A DNA stretch of 64,000 nt, taken from assembly GCA_949126835.1 (NCBI GenBank), contig OX421499.1:7137026-7201025 (forward strand), read 5' to 3'. Positions within the stretch are counted from its first letter, which is position 1. Each line of letters opens with the position of its first letter. The notes beneath the pieces are model-generated. The model saw only the letters and a list, made by a program, of their open reading frames with translations, ran no database searches and was not told the origin of the DNA. Origin of the DNA: Anisus vortex. Lineage: Eukaryota > Mollusca > Gastropoda > Planorbidae. Positions 25,001 through 29,505 of this stretch are shown piece after piece. Made by a program: the position numbers and the translations under genes.

Positions 25001-25847
25001 AATTGAGATAGTGCACTCTAGCCCGGAGGTCGGCAACCTACGGCACACGTGTCAAGCTTGGCACACAGAGCAATTTTCAAAGGTACGCGGAAGTATCGTA
25101 TCTTTTGTAAGAAAGTGAATGCCAAAGCAGGATGACTTTAAGACTGTTGGCACGCTGAATAAATTAGAAATCCCAATTTGGCACACTATCATCAAAAGTT
25201 TGCCGACACCCGGGCTAGAGTGCACTATCTCATTATCTAGCCTATAAAAGATTTTTTCAAAAGGCTTTTTGTCTTTCTTCCCTAAAGGTTTTGGTGCCTA
25301 CAGGCAACCCAGTACTCAACGATATGACCGTTTGGACAGGCAGAGGACTTTCAGAAGCATGAGCCCAGTCAGGTTCGACGCCGAACCGCCATCTTCAACG
25401 CGCTACCTCCGCGGCCACCACAGCCCGTCGCGGTACGACGTGGACGACCCGTACGTCAGGAGCCTCAGCCCCGTCCGCTACGACCAAGGCGTCCGCAGCC
25501 CGGCCAGGTCCCGGCACGGCAGCGACCCGGACATCGTGGGCATCATAGCCGTGGGCTCGTCCCGCCGGGAGATCCCGACCAGGGACCTGTCGAGCATGCT
25601 CAGCCCGAGGTACCCCGACAGCCGACAGGCTAGCCCGCGGGGCACCATGGCCTTCTTCCCGGACTCCGAGTCCATCCACAGCTTCAGGGGCGACGTCGGC
25701 CCGCCCGACAGGTCTTCCGAGGAGTACCCCGTCGAGTCGCTGGACGGGCCAATGTTCGTGTCGCAGACTGACTTCCCGACGAGAGAGAGGGAACCGGATT
25801 CCGAGAGCCTGCACAGCGGTGACTACGGAAGATACGACAGGCCCTAG
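893..25847 (+). CDS. IP3 receptor-type intracellular Ca2+ channel, C-terminal half (11 exons, 5' incomplete)
   Basis: Exons: 893-1054, 2810-2921, 4382-4505, 5054-5229, 9451-9603, 9712-9789, 10244-10363, 20776-20913, 22393-22645, 23719-23901, 25288-25847. All junctions are GT-AG and keep frame, giving about 685 residues. Numbering from the first visible residue: S3 near 17-36, a charged insert 54-80, S4 about 81-110, S5 135-158, pore 176-191, S6 206-235 (GLNIIFGIIVDTFSELRD), finger C253/C256/H273/H278 with the same Cys-His spacing as IP3 receptors (CFIC...HVRFEHNMW), then FPLDRALSL, which matches the IP3R C-terminus better than RyR. A coiled coil (about 333-378) precedes a 300-residue Arg/Ser/Pro-rich tail absent from the usual IP3R. 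By family it should be a tetrameric ER Ca2+ release channel. The filter (YGLIGD) lacks the Gly triplet, so permeation may differ. I infer a diverged paralogue rather than the main ITPR gene. The ligand-binding half lies outside the window. Confidence 0.85.
1100..1975. repeat. 16-bp minisatellite with higher-order duplication
   Basis: A degenerate 16-bp unit (atcaatacatctagtt) is repeated across the intron. A roughly 270-bp block that contains ttgtcatcaatacacgtttt appears twice (about 1588 and 1857), so the array has also grown by block duplication. It lies within channel intron 1. Confidence 0.9.
2364..2680. mobile_element. MITE with TAGAGGCCGA ends (hAT-like)
   Basis: Inverted ends tagaggccgaccgaaat and atttcgttcggcctcta bound 317 bp with no coding capacity. 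The flanking 8-mers attcccgc and atcctcgc differ at two positions and may be an old target duplication. It lies in channel intron 1. Confidence 0.65.
2810..2921 (+). CDS. channel exon 2 (charged S3-S4 linker and start of S4)
   Basis: Acceptor ttgaacag before 2810 and donor gtacgt after 2921. The exon encodes a very acidic run (DDEEEED) between basic runs (LRRK, KKRK), then FFSVTTFYYV entering S4. The phase matches exon 1 (split Lys) and exon 3 (phase 0). Confidence 0.8.
3311..3560 (-). mobile_element. tRNA-derived SINE (copy 2)
   Basis: Reverse-oriented copy: on the + strand it reads gtgaagcagcgttcacc, then gtcaggaacccat, then the head with gattcgaaacc and ggtacgccag. It lies in channel intron 2. 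Confidence 0.85.
3738..3851. repeat. perfect 38-bp inverted repeat with 38-bp spacer
   Basis: The arms at 3738-3775 and 3814-3851 are exact reverse complements (outer ends atgggccgtattgctgctga and its complement). It could be a tiny MITE or a hairpin. No similar copy was noticed elsewhere in the window. Confidence 0.9.
4382..4505 (+). CDS. channel exon 3 (S4 and S4-S5 linker)
   Basis: Acceptor catttccccag before 4382 and donor gtgggt after 4505. It encodes VFLALSIGG, then FAFHLLNIVNNNQLLSGVIK, then AVTQNG, the linker before S5 that is strongly conserved in IP3R and RyR channels (compare VIKSVTRNG and ILSSVTHNG). Confidence 0.9.
4595..5040. repeat. degenerate ~19-bp repeat rich in caggtaaac
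   Basis: Units resembling aaactatgtcactacaggt recur through the end of channel intron 3 up to the exon 4 acceptor. Each good unit contains cag followed by gtaaac, which looks like the start of exon 4 itself (cag, then gtaaat). Confidence 0.8.
5054..5229 (+). CDS. channel exon 4 (S5, pore helix, selectivity filter)
   Basis: Acceptor ctcttacag before 5054 and donor gtgagt after 5229. It encodes GKSLLWVGVLGLVVFYLYG (S5), a short luminal loop, the C-x5-C pair also seen in RyR, then TVIRYGLIGDLFE. Aligned with IP3R (SHGLRSGGGVGD) the filter is about five residues shorter and lacks the Gly triplet. The frame and both splice sites are clean. Confidence 0.9.
6264..7410 (-). mobile_element. CR1-like LINE fragment (reverse transcriptase C-terminal part)
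   Basis: Read on the minus strand: FADDTQLYNS (RT catalytic box, near 7240), then MTENKLKLNSEKTEALIVG, LDYCNSLLAGL, and TPLLRSLHWLPTNNRISYKL, in the order typical of CR1-like LINEs. The 3' end is a (TTA)n tail, seen on the + strand as aataat repeats at 6264-6314. Frames are broken, so it is dead. Comparison with hAT copy 2 (uninterrupted at aatcttgtaataaatacc, 16909-16927) shows it was inserted into the hAT. Confidence 0.88.
7839..7861. repeat. poly-C run
   Basis: A homopolymer of about 22 C inside hAT copy 1; its exact length may be unreliable. A similar C run is at about 8752-8767. Confidence 0.9.
8420..8655. repeat. 38-bp minisatellite, about 6 copies
   Basis: The unit includes cagcaggtaaacatgcac and atgtatgttcatccata, tandemly repeated with few differences. 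It lies in channel intron 4. Confidence 0.92.
8813..9018 (-). mobile_element. short hAT MITE (same family)
   Basis: 206 bp from cagggttcggcaacc to ggttgccgacccctg, with a perfect 8-bp target duplication gtttagag (8805-8812 and 9019-9026). It has only the termini of the long copies, in reverse orientation. Confidence 0.9.
9451..9603 (+). CDS. channel exon 5 (S6)
   Basis: Acceptor ttgttttag before 9451 and donor gttcga after 9603. It encodes VVFYHVSFFIFITTIGLNII and then FGIIVDTFSELRD, the S6 helix and its cytosolic end, nearly identical in pattern to IP3R (LNLIFGVIIDTFADLR). Confidence 0.93.
9712..9789 (+). CDS. channel exon 6 (first half of C2H2 finger)
   Basis: Acceptor gcatattacag before 9712 and donor gttagt after 9789. 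It encodes DTCFICSRNSYDFEHHGK, which supplies the two Cys of the zinc finger shared by IP3R and RyR. Confidence 0.93.
9860..10140. repeat. low-complexity GATG/GATA and ATAGT-rich stretch
   Basis: Degenerate tggatgga and agatag words followed by tagtatag words; a decayed simple repeat in channel intron 6. Confidence 0.6.
10244..10363 (+). CDS. channel exon 7 (second half of C2H2 finger)
   Basis: Acceptor attctgccag before 10244 and donor gtgagt after 10363. GFDHHVRFEHNMWSYIYF supplies the two His in the H-x4-H spacing and the HNMW signature of IP3 receptors. Confidence 0.93.
10591..10796 (+). mobile_element. short hAT MITE (same family)
   Basis: 206 bp from cagggatcggcaacc to ggttgccgacccatg. 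Flanking 8-mers gaatagac and gactagac differ at one base, consistent with an aged target duplication. Confidence 0.85.
10797..11835. other. intronic stretch without recognisable gene
   Basis: AT-rich intron sequence of channel intron 7 with a pyrimidine-rich patch near 11410-11470. Short open frames here have no recognisable protein features. Nothing specific was recognised. Confidence 0.6.
11845..12150. repeat. 33-bp minisatellite containing the hAT terminus
   Basis: About nine units carrying catcgctggatctcgtaagc followed by caggggtcggc. The latter is the end of the hAT family found throughout the window. The repeat is open in frames on both strands, which gives spurious repetitive peptides. 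Confidence 0.92.
12165..12400 (+). repeat. interspersed repeat shared with 48.9-49.1 kb
   Basis: gtgagtaggcgataattaat at about 12220 matches in reverse complement the sequence at about 48985-49005 (attaattatcgcctactcac), and the flanking sequence is also similar (ggattcctc versus gggaatcc; ataaataaattgg versus aatttattttat). The family is unknown. Confidence 0.6.
12413..12483. mobile_element. 71-bp TTAA-flanked MITE (piggyBac type)
   Basis: TTAA, cccttacagtcccgggcgcg at one end and gggaaggc before TTAA at the other. It is a sibling of the copy at 16104-16185, where the insertion site can be proved by comparison. Confidence 0.75.
12484..13460. other. intronic stretch, nothing recognised
   Basis: Channel intron 7. 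No coding exon, RNA gene or repeat boundary was recognised. Confidence 0.5.
13468..13738 (+). mobile_element. MITE of the caaagactataataag family (copy 1)
   Basis: Terminal inverted repeats caaagactataataagatgg and ccatcttattatagtctttg enclose about 270 bp of non-coding DNA that includes ttgctttaatatttctgc. Related copies are at 28096-28388, 28432-28517 (partial) and 34418-34716. Confidence 0.85.
13740..15790. other. AT-rich intron; possible retrocopy tail near 15000-15200
   Basis: No exon of the channel was found here. A less AT-rich patch at 15000-15200 ends with AATAAA near 15173 followed by an A-rich run, which could be a transcript 3' end or a retrotransposed tail. No open frame supports a gene. 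Confidence 0.4.
15800..17697 (+). mobile_element. long hAT-family element, copy 2
   Basis: 1,898 bp from cagagatcggcaacc to ggttgccgacacctg, with a perfect 8-bp target duplication cactagga (15792-15799 and 17698-17705). Decayed transposase pieces are readable, e.g. FLNDIATHFSELNLHLQGSL near 15950-16010, similar to hAT transposases of the ZBED5/FAM200 type. It is colinear with copy 1 but lacks the LINE, and it carries a small TTAA element. Confidence 0.9.
16104..16185. mobile_element. 82-bp TTAA-flanked MITE nested in hAT copy 2
   Basis: TTAA-CCCTTACAGTCCC to AATGAAGGG-TTAA. In hAT copy 1 the same site (near 5563-5580) reads atattaagatag with a single TTAA, so the insertion duplicated TTAA as piggyBac-type elements do. 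Confidence 0.88.
17906..20035 (+). mobile_element. hAT transposon with ZMYM1-like transposase
   Basis: 2,130 bp with terminal inverted repeats cagtgccggattaa and ttaatccggcactg and a perfect 8-bp target duplication ctgagcgc (17898-17905 and 20036-20043). It carries a broken transposase gene (18123-19851). It lies in channel intron 7. Confidence 0.95.
18123..19851 (+). pseudogene. decayed hAT transposase (ZMYM1/TTF-type family)
   Basis: Adjacent frames read an N-terminal TTF-type part (HPGLSDWKNGERAISRHEQS, near 18160-18220), a catalytic core (YDNASNHVGHIQ; CAAHSLHLADQCA; LSDTRWSAHADA) and the C-terminal hAT dimerisation region (TGERSFSTLKRVKNSLRSTM, near 19670-19730). At least four frame changes or stops break it, so it cannot encode a full transposase as it stands. 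The order of the parts follows ZMYM1-like hAT proteins. No other gene overlaps it. Confidence 0.88.
20099..20350. repeat. 50-bp tandem repeat, 5 copies
   Basis: Unit begins tatgtgtccttattctctgt and ends with aacaattctt, repeated five times with small differences. Channel intron 7. Confidence 0.95.
20351..20775. other. AT-rich intron before exon 8
   Basis: End of channel intron 7. Apart from the splice acceptor region, nothing is recognised. Confidence 0.6.
20776..20913 (+). CDS. channel exon 8 (post-finger segment, coiled-coil start)
   Basis: Acceptor aaattttcag before 20776 and donor gtgagt after 20913. It encodes LGKENYDFFPLDRALSLASM, matching the IP3R segment that reads WFPRMRAMSLVS, then a heptad-like stretch (TKLDDLLGQVTSIVEKQRVE). 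Confidence 0.9.
21025..21440 (+). mobile_element. non-LTR retrotransposon 3' fragment
   Basis: Broken frames give SFIIPYARTNYAFKYSFFLS and NGLPEHTRKTSNLTSFKT, the pattern at the C-terminus of LINE ORF2 proteins. Relatives are at 29520-29720 (+) and 31020-31430 (-). It lies in channel intron 8. Confidence 0.75.
21441..21931. other. intronic stretch, nothing recognised
   Basis: AT-rich channel intron 8 sequence without recognisable features. Confidence 0.5.
21932..22200. mobile_element. two hAT MITE pieces head to head
   Basis: A near-complete reverse copy (caggggtcggcaac at 21932) is followed at about 22113 by an inverted partial copy (cggggatcggcaacc). Their ends form an inverted repeat around 22050-22200. 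Confidence 0.8.
22393..22645 (+). CDS. channel exon 9 (coiled coil, basic patch)
   Basis: Acceptor atttgtccag before 22393 and donor gtctgc after 22645. It encodes ELEKKRREERLKQKQWEQKY, continuing the coiled coil, then a basic stretch (FRRRARLPG) and a Met/Pro/Ser-rich segment not found at the end of ordinary IP3 receptors. Confidence 0.85.
22750..23640 (-). mobile_element. two tandem LINE 3' fragments
   Basis: On the minus strand both pieces (about 22760-23190 and 23200-23640) read WPETISNEELWQRT-like and WIGHTLRKP-like segments, then a basic PQGKRK-type end, as found at the C-terminus of common invertebrate non-LTR ORF2 proteins. Both are broken and 5' truncated. They lie in channel intron 9. 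Confidence 0.75.
23719..23901 (+). CDS. channel exon 10 (tail)
   Basis: Acceptor gcattacag before 23719 and donor gttagt after 23901. The phase agrees with exons 9 and 11. It encodes two RRPSI repeats (VRRPSITDGR and GRRPSIGDHAG), basophilic kinase-like sites. No known domain. Confidence 0.82.
24014..24220 (+). mobile_element. short hAT MITE (same family)
   Basis: 207 bp from caggagttggcaacc to ggttgccgacccctg. The target duplication is not clear. Channel intron 10. Confidence 0.82.
24369..24566 (+). mobile_element. second hAT MITE family (CAGCGATGG ends)
   Basis: 198 bp with ends cagcgatggtgaacc and ggttcgccatcactg. Flanking 8-mers are tcctatgg and tcctatag (one mismatch). It is distinct in sequence from the caggggtcgg family but similar in layout. 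Confidence 0.85.
24672..24935 (+). mobile_element. tRNA-derived SINE (copy 3, with internal triplication)
   Basis: Near-complete head (gtgcgttcggctggcgtacc; ggttcaaatgc) and the family tail. A tgttcctgga-type unit is repeated three times around 24750-24800, unlike the other copies. Channel intron 10. Confidence 0.88.
25003..25231. mobile_element. short hAT MITE with extended palindromic flanks
   Basis: The body is a member of the family (cggaggtcggcaacc to gtttgccgacacccg). Unlike the others, its flanks are not direct repeats: gagatagtgcactctagccc (left) is repeated as a perfect reverse complement on the right. Confidence 0.8.
25288..25847 (+). CDS. channel exon 11 (terminal, SP-R-Y/F repeat tail)
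   Basis: Acceptor cttccctaaag before 25288; stop TAG at 25845-25847. It encodes a polar tail with repeated Ser-Pro motifs followed by Arg and an aromatic residue (MSPVRFD, LSPVRYD, HSPSRYD, LSPRYPD). The exon is GC-rich against an AT-rich background. Probably disordered and phosphorylated; function unknown. Confidence 0.88.
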
Positions 25848-26109
25848 GCAAAGAAAAAGCGTTATCACAGGGGACCAATGGGAATGACTTTTACATCTAA
25901 CGCGCTTCCGCTCATATCTGCAAGGGCTGTATCACTTACATATATATTTATTGGTTTCACTTCACTGAATCGTACTAAACGTATCACTCTTTTACCTTAG
26001 TATAAAAGCACTCACTCATAATGTGTAACAGTTAATGTTATTTACTTTTCTAGCTTCGATACACGAAAAAAAAATATCATAGAAATTCCCTTGCATGTCT
26101 TTGTAAAAA

Positions 26110-26115
26110 AATAAA
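26110..26115 (+). terminator. polyadenylation signal AATAAA of the channel gene
   Basis: The first AATAAA after the TAG at 25847, 260 bp downstream, giving a plausible short 3' UTR. Confidence 0.6.
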
Positions 26116-26446
26116 ATGTTTGTCATATAGTAAATGAAAATTCCAACGGGCAGGGCGGTGCCACATTTGAATTATATGATATGCAACGTGTACAGTAAGC
26201 TACCTTTTCTTTTTTAGCTTCTGGTGACTTGCAGCTTTATTATTTGTATTCCTTAATATGTATTACTCTACGATAAATGTATTATTAACTGTTGTATTTA
26301 TGGTTGACCCTACCTAACAGTTATTAGAGGAAGCTATAGCTTGATTTAAAAGGACAAGTAGCTGTAAATTGTATACGGTATTATATGTATGTATATATAG
26401 TGTATGTTTGTTTTTTGGATGTTTATTTCTCCTCCTATCCACGTTA

Positions 26447-26590
26447 AAATCAGTCAGTTTATTATCCTAAACGTTTTGAAGCCTACAGACAACGCAGCAC
26501 AAGCACTCCGAAATATGAACGCTGGAACAGGTCGACTGGTCTTGCGGTTAGTAGGTTGACTGTCACGAGAAGACCCGGATTCTAACTCTT
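26447..26590 (+). pseudogene. diverged duplicate of the terminal channel exon start
   Basis: cctaaacgttttgaagccta at 26466 parallels exon 11 (cctaaaggttttggtgccta), and similarity continues for about 65 bp: FEAYRQRSTSTPKYERWNR against FGAYRQPSTQRYDRLDRQR. The acceptor AG of exon 11 is lost. An upstream pyrimidine-rich tract ending in gtcag (about 26457) could splice in the same phase, giving a short tail that ends in TAA near 26582. The 3' part looks tRNA-SINE derived. Probably a dead duplication; an alternative last exon cannot be excluded. Confidence 0.7.
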
Positions 26591-26881
26591 GCAGCCGAAC
26601 AATCTCTGCCACCCCGCAGAATGTTTCGCCTGAGAGGCTTGGGTAATTGATGTAATAATCTTCTCTTTAATAGTAATAATAGGAACGTCGGTACAATATT
26701 AAAAATTTAACGTTGTTTATTTTATTTTTTTCTTCCTCGGATCACAACTTAGCGATGCAAGACTGTAAATATGTATTCACTTCCGGTGCACACACGATTT
26801 CACCTTTATATTTTGCATACATATGACTGATGGTAACCATACATCTTTACAATTCGATAATTCGATGTGTGTGGGCTACAA

Positions 26882-27036
26882 TAGGGGTCGGCAACCTACT
26901 GCACGCAAAAAGCAATAATTCATGTCTTTTCTACAAAAACATTAAGTGCTAGAACATGATAACTTTTAGGCCGTTGGCGCGCTGAATGAATTAGAAATCC
27001 TACCTTGGCACACTATTATCAAAAGGTTGCCGACCC
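26882..27036 (+). mobile_element. short hAT MITE, internally deleted
   Basis: ggggtcggcaacctac to ggttgccgaccc with the usual ttggcacactattatc interior. About 50 bp shorter than its siblings. Confidence 0.78.
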
Positions 27037-28095
27037 ATTGATACAACATTGAACGTAAAACTGTAATTTCTTTTCCCGCCCAAAATGCTATATTTTAAAA
27101 CAAATTATGACGAATATAAAAAAAGCAAGAAAATACGATATAGGCCTACCTATATAACCGTGTTGTTATGTTGTTGTAATGTTATGTTATTAAGTTATGT
27201 TTTTGTTATGTTGTTGATGTTTTTTGTTTATGTATTTGTGTTGTAACAAATTAAAAAATAAAAATAAAAAAATAAACGGTCGATATTAGGGAGGATGCTT
27301 GGAAACATAATTATAATTTGTGTTAATTTTATGATAATTTTATGGTAACTGCCCCCCAATCAGTGAAAACTTTAGAACCATGATCCTCCTAGATATTACT
27401 TTTAGGTATTTCAAATTGGGTTTATACAACTTTCTACATTTTTTTTAGTTGGTTTACCATTTCAATAAAACGAAAGGTCGCATTCCGTGTGAGACAAGTT
27501 CTTAGATTTTACCTAAAGTATATTATTATAATAAGGCTTTATGTGATAAATATTTCCAGAGAAGGTTATGGTCATTTTCAGTACTTTTAACTTTTTTTTT
27601 TTTTTACAGACTACAAATTATGTTTTAAAACATTGTATATTAAATATAATATTAATGGTATCATGGAACATTAGATATATTATAATATTTTTTGTAATTG
27701 TAATAGGCAACTGACCTATATATGTATAGATCAGCAAGCACTGCCCATTTATTTCATTATCTTGAATAGTTAGCAAAAAAAAAAGCACCTTGTCTCTTAC
27801 TTTTAACATGTATATCACATATATATACATATTATAAATATTTTAAAATCAATTCAACATGATTGTGTTGTTGTTGTTTTTTTTTAAAGGTGTCGTTTTC
27901 TTTATATTATTCGATAAAAATGCATCTATTTGGTCGCAATGATTATGATTTATAAATCTATGTAAAAATAAACTACCTACTAGCACAAATCGTTAAGTGG
28001 AATAATTTATACATTAAAAAATTTATTATTTATATTAATTGTTTTGTTGTTCTTTTTTTTTTTTCATTTACTACAAAAAATATTGTTTTGTTCAA
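27037..28095. other. AT-rich intergenic stretch
   Basis: Contains tgttatgttgttg-rich low-complexity DNA near 27160-27260, then poly-T and AT-rich sequence. No gene recognised between loci 1 and 2. Confidence 0.55.
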
Positions 28096-28388
28096 CCAAA
28101 GACTATAATAAGATGGACCACTTGCTTTGATATTTCTGTTATTTGATAGCTTGAAACACTTAGTTTCGGAATTTCCGATCGCACTAAGACTTCCGGTTTA
28201 GTAATTCGCTATAATTTTTAAAATGGAAAATTATGATTAAAATCGAAAGTAGTATACAGCGGAAACCTTAAATTAATGCAATCGTAGGAGCGTAGAGGTC
28301 ATTCAAGACAGCCTTATTGGTGCGCACAGAAAAACAAACAAATATGCTCTAAGAAAGAACAAGCGGTCCATCTTATAATGGTCTTTGG
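28096..28388 (+). mobile_element. MITE of the caaagactataataag family (copy 2)
   Basis: Ends ccaaagactataataagatg and complementary ctttgg, flanked by ttcaa on both sides (28091-28095 and 28389-28393), a possible 5-bp target duplication. Confidence 0.85.
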
Positions 28389-28431
28389 TTCAATGAGATA
28401 AAGATTAAAAACAATTAAAGGCCATCAAAAC

Positions 28432-28517
28432 CATAGACTATAATATACATGGATCGCTTGCTTTAGTATTTCTGCTATATGATGACTTGAAACACTGATG
28501 TTCGGAATTCCCGATTC
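28432..28517 (+). mobile_element. partial MITE of the same family (copy 3)
   Basis: catagactataatatacatg then gcttgctttagtatttctgc, matching the left part of the family only; truncated. Confidence 0.7.
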
Positions 28518-29156
28518 TAAATAACGTAATTGCTATACAGGAAATAGGTGCGCTATATCACGGAGTACTATTATCTGCTCTGCGTGGACACACTGCAAAT
28601 TGTGCACCCTGCTTTCCACACAATCCCCTACCATCACATTACCAATGATAGGGGCTAATGTAGAAGATTTTAGTCCTTGTAGTCTCCCTAAAGTATTAGT
28701 CTGAATCTACGCACTTTGGCTTCAGACATTATTTCTTGCACGATTATCCGCTTACTCCCAGGCTCAACGAAACATGCAATTATTTCTGTGATTTCGAGGC
28801 CATTTCTAATGGTCTATTATTAGAGATCCAAAGTAAGAGAACTACCTTTTAATTGCAAACTGTTGTACAGCAAGATACTCACCCCAACAATCATATCATA
28901 GTTATGTCAAAAACAGTAATTGCTGATACCCAAAGCAAAAAAAAAAAATGTCCTACGTAAGATCTAATTTTAAACATTTCTAAATTTTAGAGCTGTGAAA
29001 AATCGATCGGGAAAAAACAATTATTTGTACTTCAGTGTATAATTAGAGTTTGACGTAGCAATTAGTTCTGTCTTTCTTTTGTCTCTAATTCTAAGGTAGA
29101 GACTATGACTCAAAAGATCGGTAAACGTATAAAAGTAAAGCTCTCTAATTGTCTAC
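28518..29156. other. intergenic stretch upstream of the GPCR
   Basis: No coding or repeat feature recognised; the GPCR promoter and 5' UTR may lie here, but no motif supports a position. Confidence 0.4.
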
Positions 29157-29505
29157 ATGCGAACACCTAGAACTATCAGTGCTGATATTATATTTCCTGC
29201 TCTGACACTAGCTAGACCAAACTATCATGATAATGAAAACATGAACGTTGATCAAGCCGTATTGAATTCATCTCCGAATCCCTTGGCTGATGAGGTGACC
29301 GTAGAGCTGTCTGGGGAATCGCTCATGCTGATTGATTTCATCTTCAACTGTTGCTTGACCCAAGTCGTGTCGTCGCTGGCCTTTTGTGGAACCGCAGTCA
29401 AGTGGCGGTACTGCTCAGCTATGACCTGTCCAAAGATAGCTCGGCCATCCTGCTTCTGGCATTGTCTTTAGCTGACCTTATCTTCTGCTCCACATTACCG
29501 TTTAG
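29157..29505 (+). CDS. GPCR exon 1 (N-terminus, TM1, TM2; frameshift)
   Basis: Starts at ATG 29157 (or 29242, MNVDQA); donor gtaaac after 29505. The start frame runs to a stop at 29469-29471 unless corrected by one base near 29389; the other frame carries ILLLALSLADLIF up to the donor. Confidence 0.75.

Noticed and set aside
25395..25868. 157-residue frame on the minus strand opposite the last channel exon
   Set aside because: Shadow of the GC-rich coding exon 11 on the + strand, which has matching splice phase and motifs.
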